Below are positions 1 through 6,447 of a DNA stretch of 14,743 nucleotides, piece after piece. Source of the stretch: CAZYBU01 sp964645775 (GTDB lineage: Bacteria; Spirochaetota; UBA4802; UBA5550); assembly GCA_964645775.1 (NCBI GenBank), contig CAZYBU010000058.1:1-14743 (forward strand), written 5' to 3'. Every line of letters starts with the position of its first letter. Position 1 is the first letter of the stretch. The notes beneath the pieces were generated by a model. That model searched no databases. It was not told the origin of the DNA and saw only the letters and a program-made list of their open reading frames with translations. The translations under genes were made by a program, and so were the position numbers.

Positions 1-30
1 CGTCACTGGTATACCACCGCACCACCAAGC

Positions 31-51
31 GTGCGCCCATGCCGGGCGCAC
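31..51. repeat. perfect inverted repeat, possible hairpin
   Basis: GTGCGCCC at 31-38 and GGGCGCAC at 44-51 are perfect reverse complements (8 bp) around a 5-base loop. No T-run follows on either strand, so it is not a canonical intrinsic terminator by itself. It lies 8 bases from the csp terminator hairpin at 60-83 and may belong to a gene to the left of the window or add to termination of csp. Confidence 0.5.
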
Positions 52-83
52 TAAAGAAAGAGCTGTCAATACCGTGACAGCTC
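52..83 (-). terminator. intrinsic terminator of the cold-shock gene
   Basis: GAGCTGTCA (60-68) and TGACAGCTC (75-83) form a perfect 9-bp stem with a 6-base loop. Read on the minus strand the stem is followed directly by TTTCTTTAG, a short U-rich tract. It starts 23 bases after the csp stop codon, the expected place for a Rho-independent terminator of that gene. Confidence 0.8.
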
Positions 84-106
84 CTCAGCCGGTTTTCTGT
101 ATACCG

Positions 107-307
107 TCAGATTTTTTGAACGGAGACAGCCTTGGGTCCCCGGTCACTCTCCTCTATTTCAAATTCTACAGCGTCACCTTCTGCGAGAGAGCGAAATCCC
201 TCTCCCACAATACCGCTATGGTGGACAAAGATATCCTGTCCGCCTTCCTGGGATATAAACCCGTACCCTTTTCGATCATTGAACCATTTTACTTCACCGC
301 GCGGCAT
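107..307 (-). CDS. cold-shock domain protein (CspA family)
   Basis: A 66-residue single-domain nucleic-acid-binding protein, full length for the CspA family. Proteins of this family bind single-stranded RNA and DNA and act as RNA chaperones in the cytoplasm. The two RNA-binding motifs are plain: RNP1 is KGYGFI at residues 13-18 and RNP2 is DIFVHH at 25-30, after the usual GEVKWFN start. The ATG is preceded by a strong AAGGAG ribosome site 8 bases upstream, which fixes the start. The gene is alone: it is divergent from the SRAP gene, has a terminator hairpin at 60-83, and probably has a leader of about 100 bases, as is common for cold-shock mRNAs. Whether it is cold-induced or constitutive cannot be told from the sequence. 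Confidence 0.96.
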   Translation of the reverse strand: MPRGEVKWFNDRKGYGFISQEGGQDIFVHHSGIVGEGFRSLAEGDAVEFEIEESDRGPKAVSVQKI

Positions 308-414
308 AAATTGTACTCCTTCGTGCTTGTTCTCCCGTGGAACTCTATCTGTTACCTGGACAGAATTTATCGGCCTTGAGCGGCAGAGAGCTGCCCCGGC
401 AACAGCTGTTATAG

Positions 415-442
415 ATCATCGCATGACGCCGCTTAATGTCAA
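415..442 (-). promoter_or_regulatory. candidate sigma70-type promoter for csp
   Basis: On the minus strand there is a perfect TTGACA (437-442 on the plus strand as TGTCAA), a 16-base spacer, then GATGAT (415-420), which matches 4 of 6 bases of TATAAT. This would give a leader of about 100 bases before the csp ATG at 307. The leader contains a small stem-loop (GGCAG/CTGCC, 382-395). Confidence 0.45.
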
Positions 443-460
443 TCCATAAATCACGCGCTC

Positions 461-466
461 TATAAT
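461..466 (+). promoter_or_regulatory. candidate -10 box for the SRAP gene
   Basis: A perfect TATAAT lies 65 bases upstream of the SRAP ATG. No good -35 hexamer is present at 16-18 bases spacing, so the promoter may need an activator or may not be real. It overlaps the upstream side of the divergent csp promoter region. Confidence 0.3.
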
Positions 467-530
467 ATTTATCTCATTCATTTTGCCTCTTTTCATTGAC
501 CTTCATGTGAATTTCTGCCAGACTTCCGCC

Positions 531-1169
531 ATGTGCGGACGATTCGCCCTTCCCCTGGAGCCTGAGGATCTCATACAGATTTTCCTCATCGATGAATTCA
601 TCGACGCGGCTTCTCCTTCCTGGAACGTAGCCCCTTCCCGGGAAATAACAGTTGTCCTTGAAGAGAAAGGAAAACGCTTCCTGACGACCATGAAATGGGG
701 ACTGGTCCCGGCCTGGGTCCACGAAAAGAAAACCTTCCGTCCCCTGATTAACGCCCGGTCCGAAACCGTTCAAGAAAAGCCCTCCTTTCGGAAGGCCTTC
801 TCCCGAAGACGGTGCCTCATTCCGGCCTCCGGTTTCTTCGAATGGGACAGGAAGAAGAAGCCCTCCCTCCCCTGGTACTTCACCCTCAGGGAAGATACAC
901 CTATGGCCCTGGCTGGCATCTATGAAGAGAAAGAGGGTGAGAAGGGAACCTGCGCCATTATCACAACCGGGGCCAATGAACGGGTCTCCCGGATACATGA
1001 CCGTATGCCGGTCATTCTCACCCCGAAAGCGGCCGGGTCCTGGCTGGCTCAGCCGGACACATCCCTCCTGGTTCCCCTCTCCGATGACTCCATGCACTCA
1101 TGGCCTGTCTCCCGAAAGGTAAATTCCCCTGCCAACGACACCCCATCCTGCCTCGACCCCGTGGAGTAG
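531..1169 (+). CDS. SOS response-associated peptidase family protein (SRAP, YedK/HMCES-like)
   Basis: A 212-residue protein of the SRAP family. These proteins form a thiazolidine crosslink with abasic sites in single-stranded DNA through Cys2 and so shield them during replication. The full active-site set is visible: Cys2 in MCGRF, INARSET at residues 73-79 (Asn74, Arg76, Glu78), GFFEW with Glu104, and HDRMP with His156. The ATG at 531 is chosen because the nucleophilic Cys must be residue 2 after Met removal. The in-frame upstream region from a TTG at 483 would bury it. No clear Shine-Dalgarno precedes 531, which is odd. The gene lies 95 bases upstream of umuDC in the same direction, in line with a DNA-damage role. 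The last 20 or so residues after the WPVS segment are less conserved. Confidence 0.93.
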   Translation: MCGRFALPLEPEDLIQIFLIDEFIDAASPSWNVAPSREITVVLEEKGKRFLTTMKWGLVPAWVHEKKTFRPLINARSETVQEKPSFRKAFSRRRCLIPASGFFEWDRKKKPSLPWYFTLREDTPMALAGIYEEKEGEKGTCAIITTGANERVSRIHDRMPVILTPKAAGSWLAQPDTSLLVPLSDDSMHSWPVSRKVNSPANDTPSCLDPVE

Positions 1170-1194
1170 TTGAGGAGCAATATTTTTTCTCAGG

Positions 1195-1238
1195 AACACT
1201 ATACATTTGTTGACATTTTTTTTCCGCCCCGCTACCCT
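1195..1238 (+). promoter_or_regulatory. candidate promoter of umuDC with overlapping dyad
   Basis: TTGACA at 1210-1215 is a perfect -35. After 17 bases comes TACCCT (1233-1238), which matches TATAAT at 3 of 6 positions. A small dyad, AACA (1195-1198) and TGTT (1208-1211) with 9 bases between, overlaps the -35. It could be an SOS operator, but it does not match a LexA box that I can name. The umuD ribosome site GGAGG (1255-1259) follows, 5 bases before the ATG. Confidence 0.4.
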
Positions 1239-1264
1239 GTCTCCAGACCATAACGGAGGAGAAT

Positions 1265-1708
1265 ATGGGACAAACAGTCGCCCTTCCCCTGGGCTGGTAC
1301 CGCCGGCGGAGATATCTTCTCCGCCCCCTCTTTCTGACCGGAGTCTCCGCCGGTTTTCCCTCTCCGGCGGACGATTATATCGATCGGAGCCTGGACCTGA
1401 ACGATCTTCTGGTCCGCCACCAGGCGGCCACCTACTTCGTCCGGGCCGCGGGGGAATCGATGCTCGGGGCCGGCATCCACTCCGGTGATATCCTTGTTGT
1501 GGACCGGGCCCTGGAGCCTCGCCACGATTCGGTCATCATCGCGGTCCTGAACGGCGAGCTGACGGTCAAGCGTCTCTTCCGCAGAGATGAGCGCATTCTC
1601 CTGGTTCCGGACAACCCGGCCTTTAAACCCATCGAGGTGACGGGAGAGATGGATTTCGAAATCTGGGGAGTGGTGGCCCATGTCATCCATCCCCTGGCAC
1701 CGGAGTAA
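1265..1708 (+). CDS. umuD: UmuD-type translesion polymerase V autoprotease subunit
   Basis: A 147-residue LexA-like S24 peptidase. Family members cleave themselves on RecA filaments to give UmuD', the subunit that pairs with UmuC to form DNA polymerase V. The cleavage site is Ala29-Gly30 in SAGFPSPADDY, equivalent to Cys24-Gly25 of E. coli UmuD. The catalytic Ser65 (GESM) lies 35 residues after the P1' glycine, and Lys102 (GELTVKRL) 37 residues after the serine, as in E. coli. The N-terminal arm is short with no helix-turn-helix, so this is not LexA itself. A GGAGG site 5 bases before the ATG fixes the start. The stop is 3 bases from the umuC ATG, so the two are surely co-transcribed. Damage-inducible control is likely but no classic LexA box is recognised. 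Confidence 0.95.
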   Translation: MGQTVALPLGWYRRRRYLLRPLFLTGVSAGFPSPADDYIDRSLDLNDLLVRHQAATYFVRAAGESMLGAGIHSGDILVVDRALEPRHDSVIIAVLNGELTVKRLFRRDERILLVPDNPAFKPIEVTGEMDFEIWGVVAHVIHPLAPE

Positions 1709-1711
1709 TCC

Positions 1712-2962
1712 ATGGCCATCCACTACGCCCTTGTGGACTGCAACAACTTCTACGTCTCATGCGAACGGGTCTTTGACCCTGCCCTTCGCAACCGCCCCGT
1801 GGTCATACTTTCCAACAATGACGGCTGCGCCGTGGCCCGCTCCAACGAGGCGCGGGACCTGGGCGTCCCCTTCGGGGCCCCCTGGTTCAAGATACGCTCC
1901 CTCCTGAACCGTCACGGGGCGGCCGTCCGCTCATCCAACTACGCCCTCTACGGCGACCTCTCCCGGAGGGTCATGGACGTCCTCTCCCTCTTCTCTCCCG
2001 AGGTTGAGGTCTATTCCATTGATGAAGCCTTCCTGGTCCTTCGCCTCCCTTTTCGCGACGCGGAAGAGTACGCCCGGGAGATCGGACGCACGGTCTACCG
2101 CTGGACCGGGATACCGGTCTCCACGGGGGTGGCGCCCACCAAGACCCTGGCCAAGCTGGCCGCCACCCAGGCCAAGAGACGCCCCCATGGGGTCTTCCGT
2201 CTACTGGGAACGGAGGAGGACGATGCGATCCTGGCCACTCTTCCGGCGGAAAAGATATGGGGTATCGGGAGCAGAAGAAGCGCCAGCCTTGAAAAGCTGG
2301 GGGTCCGCTCCGCCCTCGACCTGAAGAGTATGAACGAGAAGAGAGCCCGAAGGGAGTTGACCATCATGGGACTCAGAACGGTTCTCGAACTGCGGGGAAT
2401 ATCGTGCATATCCTTTGAGGAGGCGCCTCCTCCCCGGAAAGCCATAGCCGGCAGCCGTTCCTTCGGCCGCGCCTCCTCCGACCGAGAGGAGGTTGCCGGC
2501 GCCGTGGCCCGCTTCGCCTCCCGCTGCGCCGCGAAGCTCCGAAGGGAGGGACTGGCTGCCGCTACTCTCACGGTCTTTCTCCGCACCGACCCTTTCCGGG
2601 ACACACTAAAACACAGCGAAGCGGCCAGCGCTGATCTTCCCCTGGCCACCCACGATTCCATGGAACTGATCCGGGCGGCCCGCAGCCTGGCCCGCCTCAT
2701 CTTCCGGCCGGGATACGAGTACAGGAAAGCCGGAGTCCTCTGTACGGACCTGCGGGACGCCCGTCACCTCCAGCTCAACCTCTTCCGCTCCGGGCCGCGC
2801 CGGGAAGGTCTCATGGAGGCGGTGGACAGCATTAACCGGCGCTTCGGCCGGGACACCGTCACCTTCGGCCCTGGAGAGGAGCTGGCCCCTTCCCGCATGA
2901 GAAGGGAGATGCTCTCTCCCCGCTATACCACATGTTGGGATGACCTGCCTGTGGTGAAGTAA
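1712..2962 (+). CDS. umuC: UmuC, Y-family DNA polymerase V catalytic subunit
   Basis: A 416-residue Y-family translesion polymerase, the usual UmuC length. Catalytic carboxylates are seen in LVDCNNFY (Asp9) and YSIDEAF (Asp104, Glu105). The palm and fingers run through about residue 165, the helix-hairpin-helix thumb includes KIWGIGSRRS (181-190), and the little-finger domain spans about 240-350. A beta-clamp-binding motif QLNLF is at 354-358, the same peptide as in E. coli UmuC. The C-terminal UmuC-specific tail carries LSPRYTTCWDDLP (401-413). It would copy damaged templates with UmuD'2 and RecA. The gene ends 17 bases before the convergent flgJ end with no hairpin between. Sampled GC is high (39/60 at 1801-1860, 40/60 at 2521-2580, against 35/60 at 3901-3960 in flgI), which may indicate a separate origin or strong codon bias. 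Confidence 0.97.
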   Translation: MAIHYALVDCNNFYVSCERVFDPALRNRPVVILSNNDGCAVARSNEARDLGVPFGAPWFKIRSLLNRHGAAVRSSNYALYGDLSRRVMDVLSLFSPEVEVYSIDEAFLVLRLPFRDAEEYAREIGRTVYRWTGIPVSTGVAPTKTLAKLAATQAKRRPHGVFRLLGTEEDDAILATLPAEKIWGIGSRRSASLEKLGVRSALDLKSMNEKRARRELTIMGLRTVLELRGISCISFEEAPPPRKAIAGSRSFGRASSDREEVAGAVARFASRCAAKLRREGLAAATLTVFLRTDPFRDTLKHSEAASADLPLATHDSMELIRAARSLARLIFRPGYEYRKAGVLCTDLRDARHLQLNLFRSGPRREGLMEAVDSINRRFGRDTVTFGPGEELAPSRMRREMLSPRYTTCWDDLPVVK

Positions 2963-2979
2963 AAAGGTAAGCGCCGGGC

Positions 2980-3351
2980 CTACAGTTTCCGGCTCATCTG
3001 ATCATAGACCTGCTTTGCCAGTCCCAGGTTGCCGTGGCGGGATATCTCCATGGCGTACTCATCGTAGAGCATGTCCTCGAAGATCTCTTCGGCCCGGCCA
3101 CCGTCGATCCAGCCTGTTTCCGGCACGCTTTTACGCATCTGCTCAAGCATCTTGCTGACAAGAAGGGACTCCAGCTCCTGGCTCGCTTCCATGAGTCTAC
3201 GGTTGATGGCCCCCTTCTCTCCTTCTGCGCCGTGACGGGCTTCGCGCAACAAAGAGTCAAAGGATATGGTATCCTCCGGGGAGGGACGGGCCACCCGGTT
3301 CTGGCGGGAAGTCATTCGAATCATATCAAGGGGATTAACGCTGTTAACCAT
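2980..3351 (-). CDS. flgJ: FlgJ-type rod-binding protein, rod domain only
   Basis: A 123-residue protein matching the N-terminal rod-binding domain of FlgJ, seen at about residues 53-120 (ELESLLVSKMLEQMRKS, then EEIFEDMLYDEYA and LAKQVYDQM). In enteric bacteria FlgJ caps the growing rod and its C-terminal half is a peptidoglycan hydrolase. That half is absent here, so rod passage through the wall must use a separate enzyme. There is no signal peptide, as expected for a substrate of the flagellar export apparatus. A GAGG site 6 bases before the ATG supports the start. It is the last gene of the flagellar block, 7 bases after flgI, and faces umuC end to end. Confidence 0.88.
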   Translation of the reverse strand: MVNSVNPLDMIRMTSRQNRVARPSPEDTISFDSLLREARHGAEGEKGAINRRLMEASQELESLLVSKMLEQMRKSVPETGWIDGGRAEEIFEDMLYDEYAMEISRHGNLGLAKQVYDQMSRKL

Positions 3352-3358
3352 GATTACC

Positions 3359-4363
3359 TCACTTAATGATAAGTTCCGCGTGCAGGGCCCCGGCGTCAGA
3401 GAGGGCCTTCATGATAGAGATAATGTCCTTTGTCGTTGCCCCGATAGTGTTCAGCGCCTCCACCAGGTCCTGTACCGTGGCCGACTCCTTCAGGTGGGAG
3501 ACGGAAACCTCTTTGTCGCTTCCACGGACCTTTACCGTGACCCCCTCCTTGCTGACCATGGCTTCAGAAAGTTTAACATCTCCTCCTGTCACGATAGTCC
3601 CGTCCTGTTCATTGATGACCACCCGGGCCCGCGTTCCGGGGGAAATCTCCATGTTTTCTATGGTAGAGAGAAACTCGGCTAATCCCACGTCTTTGACCAG
3701 GGAAATACGTATCTTGCTTCCCTCAACGATGCGGGGATTCGCCTCCGGATATTTCTCCGCGATCGATTCCATCATATTCCTTGCCACCGTGAAATCCCAA
3801 TCTTTCAGGACAAGGATCACGCTGTTCTCCTGGACGACCTCCGGCTCGATGGCCCGTTCAATGATACCGCCTTTTTTGATGACAGCCACGGTCTTAACGG
3901 GCCGGTTCGTTCCCGTACGGACAGAAGAAGAGAGACGGCCCTGAGCTACAAGATAGACCCGGTCATCGCCCCCCCTCAGGGGAGACTGGACGAGAATCCC
4001 TCCCTCCAGAGACCGGGCGTCACCGATGGAGGACACCGTCACGTCGACCCGGTCCCCTACTCTTACATAGGGTGGAAGCTGGGCCGTGATGATAACCGCC
4101 GCCGTGTTTCGTGTCTGGAGATCCTCACTCTCCATGCCCAGGTTCTTTAAGAGGTTTTTCAGAGAATCGGCGGCCACCGGTGTCCGGCCAGAATCGCCCG
4201 TACCCTCCAGGCCCACAACGATTCCGTAGCCCACAAGCTGGTTCGCCTTAAGGCCGTCCATGTAGGTAAGGTCCCTGATTTTGACCGGCACCTCTCCGTA
4301 CAGAAGCCCGGGGACCAGTATCAGGAAAATCGCGGCTGATAATATAACCCTGTAGAACCTCAT
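3359..4363 (-). CDS. flgI: flagellar P-ring protein FlgI
   Basis: A 334-residue P-ring protein, somewhat shorter than the roughly 365 of E. coli. It has a Sec signal peptide at residues 1-23 (hydrophobic core ending LLYG) and then the hallmark NQLVGYGIVVGLEGTGDS at 41-58. The rest follows the family, with VTVSSIGDARSLEGG and VVINEQDGTIVTGGDV segments. In Gram-negative flagella FlgI forms a periplasmic ring around the distal rod. There is no cysteine in the whole protein, so the intramolecular disulfide known for E. coli FlgI cannot form. The ATG overlaps the flgH stop by 4 bases (ATGA), which indicates translational coupling; the separate ribosome site is weak. If the organism has periplasmic flagella, the ring's role is unclear. 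Confidence 0.96.
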   Translation of the reverse strand: MRFYRVILSAAIFLILVPGLLYGEVPVKIRDLTYMDGLKANQLVGYGIVVGLEGTGDSGRTPVAADSLKNLLKNLGMESEDLQTRNTAAVIITAQLPPYVRVGDRVDVTVSSIGDARSLEGGILVQSPLRGGDDRVYLVAQGRLSSSVRTGTNRPVKTVAVIKKGGIIERAIEPEVVQENSVILVLKDWDFTVARNMMESIAEKYPEANPRIVEGSKIRISLVKDVGLAEFLSTIENMEISPGTRARVVINEQDGTIVTGGDVKLSEAMVSKEGVTVKVRGSDKEVSVSHLKESATVQDLVEALNTIGATTKDIISIMKALSDAGALHAELIIK

Positions 4364-4986
4364 TGTGTCAGCTCGCTCAGTATTCTGTTAAGATAATCGA
4401 CTATAATACGCTGTTTCTCGGCCTCCGTGAGCTCAGCCGTTGCGTTCTCATCTTCCCCGGGCGCATCTCTCTGGAGGTTAAAGCCCTGACGGATGCTCTG
4501 CACCTCAAGGGTAAAGTCCGCCACCCGGTTTGAGTCTATTTCCATCCCGTCCATGGAGGCGGGACTTATGATTCCACTTATGGATATGATATGCGTGTTA
4601 CCGTCCAGAGTATAGGTCTTTGAACCGGCAATGGCATAGTTCCTTTCCCCGGCCTGGTTCAGGACCCGGGCCGCTATAGATATGTTAAGGTTGCCCCTCC
4701 CCTGGAGCCGGGTATTCTCCTGCTTATTGAAACTGCTCCGGGCGTTCGCCCTGGGCAGAAATCCTGTTATGGTCTGATCAGGTTCCGAGGAGACGTCTGC
4801 ATCACTGGTCCGTCCCAGCTCCACGTTGAACCTGAGATTCGAGATATCATCGATTTTAACGACCACGATATCCCCCCCCTGAAGGACACCGGGTGTGGCG
4901 TAGGGATTTCTGTCCACCCAGATGGTACGGGCGAAAAGGGCCGTGGCCAGCAGGACAGGGATAAATGCCATAGCAGCTATTCTCAC
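4360..4986 (-). CDS. flgH: flagellar L-ring protein FlgH, lipobox missing
   Basis: A 208-residue FlgH-family protein. The core is recognisable: a GDIVVVKIDD strand, FNKQENTRLQGRGNL, then SGIISPASMDGMEIDSNRVADF. FlgH is normally an outer-membrane lipoprotein that forms the L ring around the rod. Here the first 19 residues form a signal peptide ending ALFA, but no cysteine exists anywhere in the protein, so it cannot be lipidated in the usual way. The C-terminus is extended past the core by an acidic, probably helical tail (from about residue 175). The start is GTG at 4986, supported by GGAGAAGGA upstream and by a GTGA overlap with the flgA stop; an internal ATG at codon 6 has no ribosome site. 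Its downstream partner flgI overlaps by 4 bases. Confidence 0.92.
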   Translation of the reverse strand: MRIAAMAFIPVLLATALFARTIWVDRNPYATPGVLQGGDIVVVKIDDISNLRFNVELGRTSDADVSSEPDQTITGFLPRANARSSFNKQENTRLQGRGNLNISIAARVLNQAGERNYAIAGSKTYTLDGNTHIISISGIISPASMDGMEIDSNRVADFTLEVQSIRQGFNLQRDAPGEDENATAELTEAEKQRIIVDYLNRILSELTQ

Positions 4987-5489
4987 AGTTCCTTCTCCAC
5001 TATCCCTCTTTTTGTTACTTTTCCCTTCAGGCGCTTCTTTGTCCTTACTTCAACGGGTATGACATCTCCCCTGTTGCCGTTATCCAGCGCCATTCCCTTA
5101 AGCTCAAGCTCAATGAAGTTACTGGTCACCCGCACGAATACCTCGTCCCCCTTCTTCACCAGCCAGTCCCTGAGACGCTTCGGGTCACGGACACCCGCTC
5201 CCTTCACCCGCACAGCGGAACCATAAATAAGAAGGGGTTCGCCATTTTCCATTTTCAAAAGCCGCTTCAATTCCATCCTGTCCACGTATCCATCTTCGTA
5301 GATGTTCGACGGAATCTCCACGGAAGCGATTTTCTCGTAGAGATCAGGCCTGGACTCAACCCGGCAGATGTCTCTTAGCGTAAGGATCTCGGCCTTACCC
5401 CTGTAATTGGAAATCAGGTAGAGACGGGCACTGTAAGCCTCGGTCGCCAGGAGCACGAGAAAGAACAATATGGCTGCAACTCTACTCAT
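4983..5489 (-). CDS. flgA: FlgA-like P-ring assembly chaperone
   Basis: A 168-residue exported protein of the FlgA type. FlgA is a periplasmic chaperone that helps FlgI assemble into the P ring. A signal peptide covers about residues 1-20 (LFFLVLLATEAYSA). The C-terminal SAF-like domain is the recognisable part: VKKGDEVFVRV, then IELELKGMALDNGNRGDVI and a KGKVTKRGIVEKEL end. The N-terminal half is poorly conserved in the family and is recognised here mostly by position. The ATG at 5489 overlaps the flgG stop in TGATG; a GTG one codon earlier is possible but closer to the AGAGG site. The gene lies between flgG and flgH, which fits a dedicated role in ring assembly. Confidence 0.87.
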   Translation of the reverse strand: MSRVAAILFFLVLLATEAYSARLYLISNYRGKAEILTLRDICRVESRPDLYEKIASVEIPSNIYEDGYVDRMELKRLLKMENGEPLLIYGSAVRVKGAGVRDPKRLRDWLVKKGDEVFVRVTSNFIELELKGMALDNGNRGDVIPVEVRTKKRLKGKVTKRGIVEKEL

Positions 5490-6283
5490 CACCTCTTAAG
5501 GCCTATGGCCGTGGCAAGCATGGAATCGGAGGACTGGATCGCCTTGGAGTTTACCTCATAGGCTCTTTGGGCCACGATCATGTTGACCATTTCCTCAACG
5601 ACCTTCACGTTCGACATCTCCAGAAATCCCTGGTGCGTTTTGGCCATGCCGTCCATCCCCGGCTGGCCCGGAATCTCATCGCCCGAGGCGCCGGTAATCT
5701 TAAAGAGGTTTCCTCCTATGGCCTGGAGGCCGGCAGGATTAACAAACCTGTAGACTTCCAGCTGAGCAATCTGGATCGGATCATCCTGCCCCACAACCTT
5801 GACGGTCATCCGGCCGTCCTGACTGATGGAGAGAGAGTTCATGATGAAGTTCTCCGGAAGGATAATGGGAGGCTCCATGAGATATCCATCCGCAGTTACC
5901 ACCTGGCGATTGGAATCAATCTTGAAAGATCCGTCCCGGGAGTATGCGAAGCTACCGTCATACATCTGGATCTTGAAGAAACCCTCACCTTCCAGGGCAA
6001 TATCCATTTTGTTCTCTGTGTTCTGAAGACTTCCCTGCTCGAACATCTTCTGCGTGGCGGCCACTTTGACACCATGTCCCACCTGTATGCCCGTGGGAAC
6101 CTCGCTCACCTCTGAGGCGGGAGTCCCGGCAAGAAGCTGGGTCTGGTAGAGCAGGTCCTGGAATTCGGCCCTCTGTTTCTTAAAGCCGGTCGTGTTAACA
6201 TTGGACAGATTGTTTGAAATGCTATCGATGTTGAACTGCTGTCCGATCATGCCGGAAGCGGCAGTCCAGAGTGAGCGCATCAT
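5489..6283 (-). CDS. flgG: flagellar distal rod protein FlgG
   Basis: A 264-residue distal-rod subunit, normal length. The N-terminal rod motif SNNLSNVNTTGFKK (residues 23-36) and the C-terminal EMVNMIVAQRAYEVNSKAIQ helix form the paired D0 coiled region of axial proteins. The central part carries LEGEGFFKIQ and SRDGSFKID, typical of FlgG. The MMRSLWTAASGM start resembles spirochaete FlgG proteins known to me. No signal peptide, as it is exported by the flagellar type III apparatus. GGGG lies 8 bases before the first of two ATG codons, so that one is used. It is the first gene of the block in this window; no flgF is seen upstream. The next gene upstream is divergent, so the operon promoter must lie in 6284-6447. 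Confidence 0.97.
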   Translation of the reverse strand: MMRSLWTAASGMIGQQFNIDSISNNLSNVNTTGFKKQRAEFQDLLYQTQLLAGTPASEVSEVPTGIQVGHGVKVAATQKMFEQGSLQNTENKMDIALEGEGFFKIQMYDGSFAYSRDGSFKIDSNRQVVTADGYLMEPPIILPENFIMNSLSISQDGRMTVKVVGQDDPIQIAQLEVYRFVNPAGLQAIGGNLFKITGASGDEIPGQPGMDGMAKTHQGFLEMSNVKVVEEMVNMIVAQRAYEVNSKAIQSSDSMLATAIGLKR

Positions 6284-6447
6284 ATCGCTTTCCCCTTTTC
6301 CATTATTATCCTGATTTTCAGCTTCAGGTTCGACATCCTGCTAAAACAATTGACGTACCCTCATTTAAAACGGACTATGTACATCACCCGTCTTTACTAA
6401 TATCGGTTTAAAGACATAATTCCTGAATGATTAATAGAGAGCAGCCT
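6284..6447. promoter_or_regulatory. divergent promoter region between flgG and the MORN-repeat gene
   Basis: This 164-base gap is AT-rich and must hold promoters for both directions. On the plus strand TTGACG (6350-6355) is followed after 17 bases by a weak GACTAT (6373-6378). On the minus strand ACCGATAT (about 6404-6411) matches 6 of 8 bases of the sigma28 -10 consensus, but no TAAA element sits at the right spacing. No promoter can be called firmly. Confidence 0.3.

Noticed and set aside
367..374. TTATCGGC, on the minus strand an exact match to the sigma28 -10 box GCCGATAA, upstream of csp
   Set aside because: No TAAAGTTT-like -35 element lies 11 bases upstream, an 8-base match is expected about once per two windows of this size, and csp is not an expected flagellar-regulon gene.
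483..530. Extension of the SRAP gene to a TTG at 483
   Set aside because: SRAP chemistry needs the cysteine at residue 2 after the initiator Met, which fixes the start at 531.
474..1097. Long open frame (207 codons) antisense to the SRAP gene
   Set aside because: It mirrors the codon bias of a well-supported gene on the other strand and shows no recognisable motif; the same holds for the antisense frames over umuC, flgI, the DAHP synthase gene and purL.
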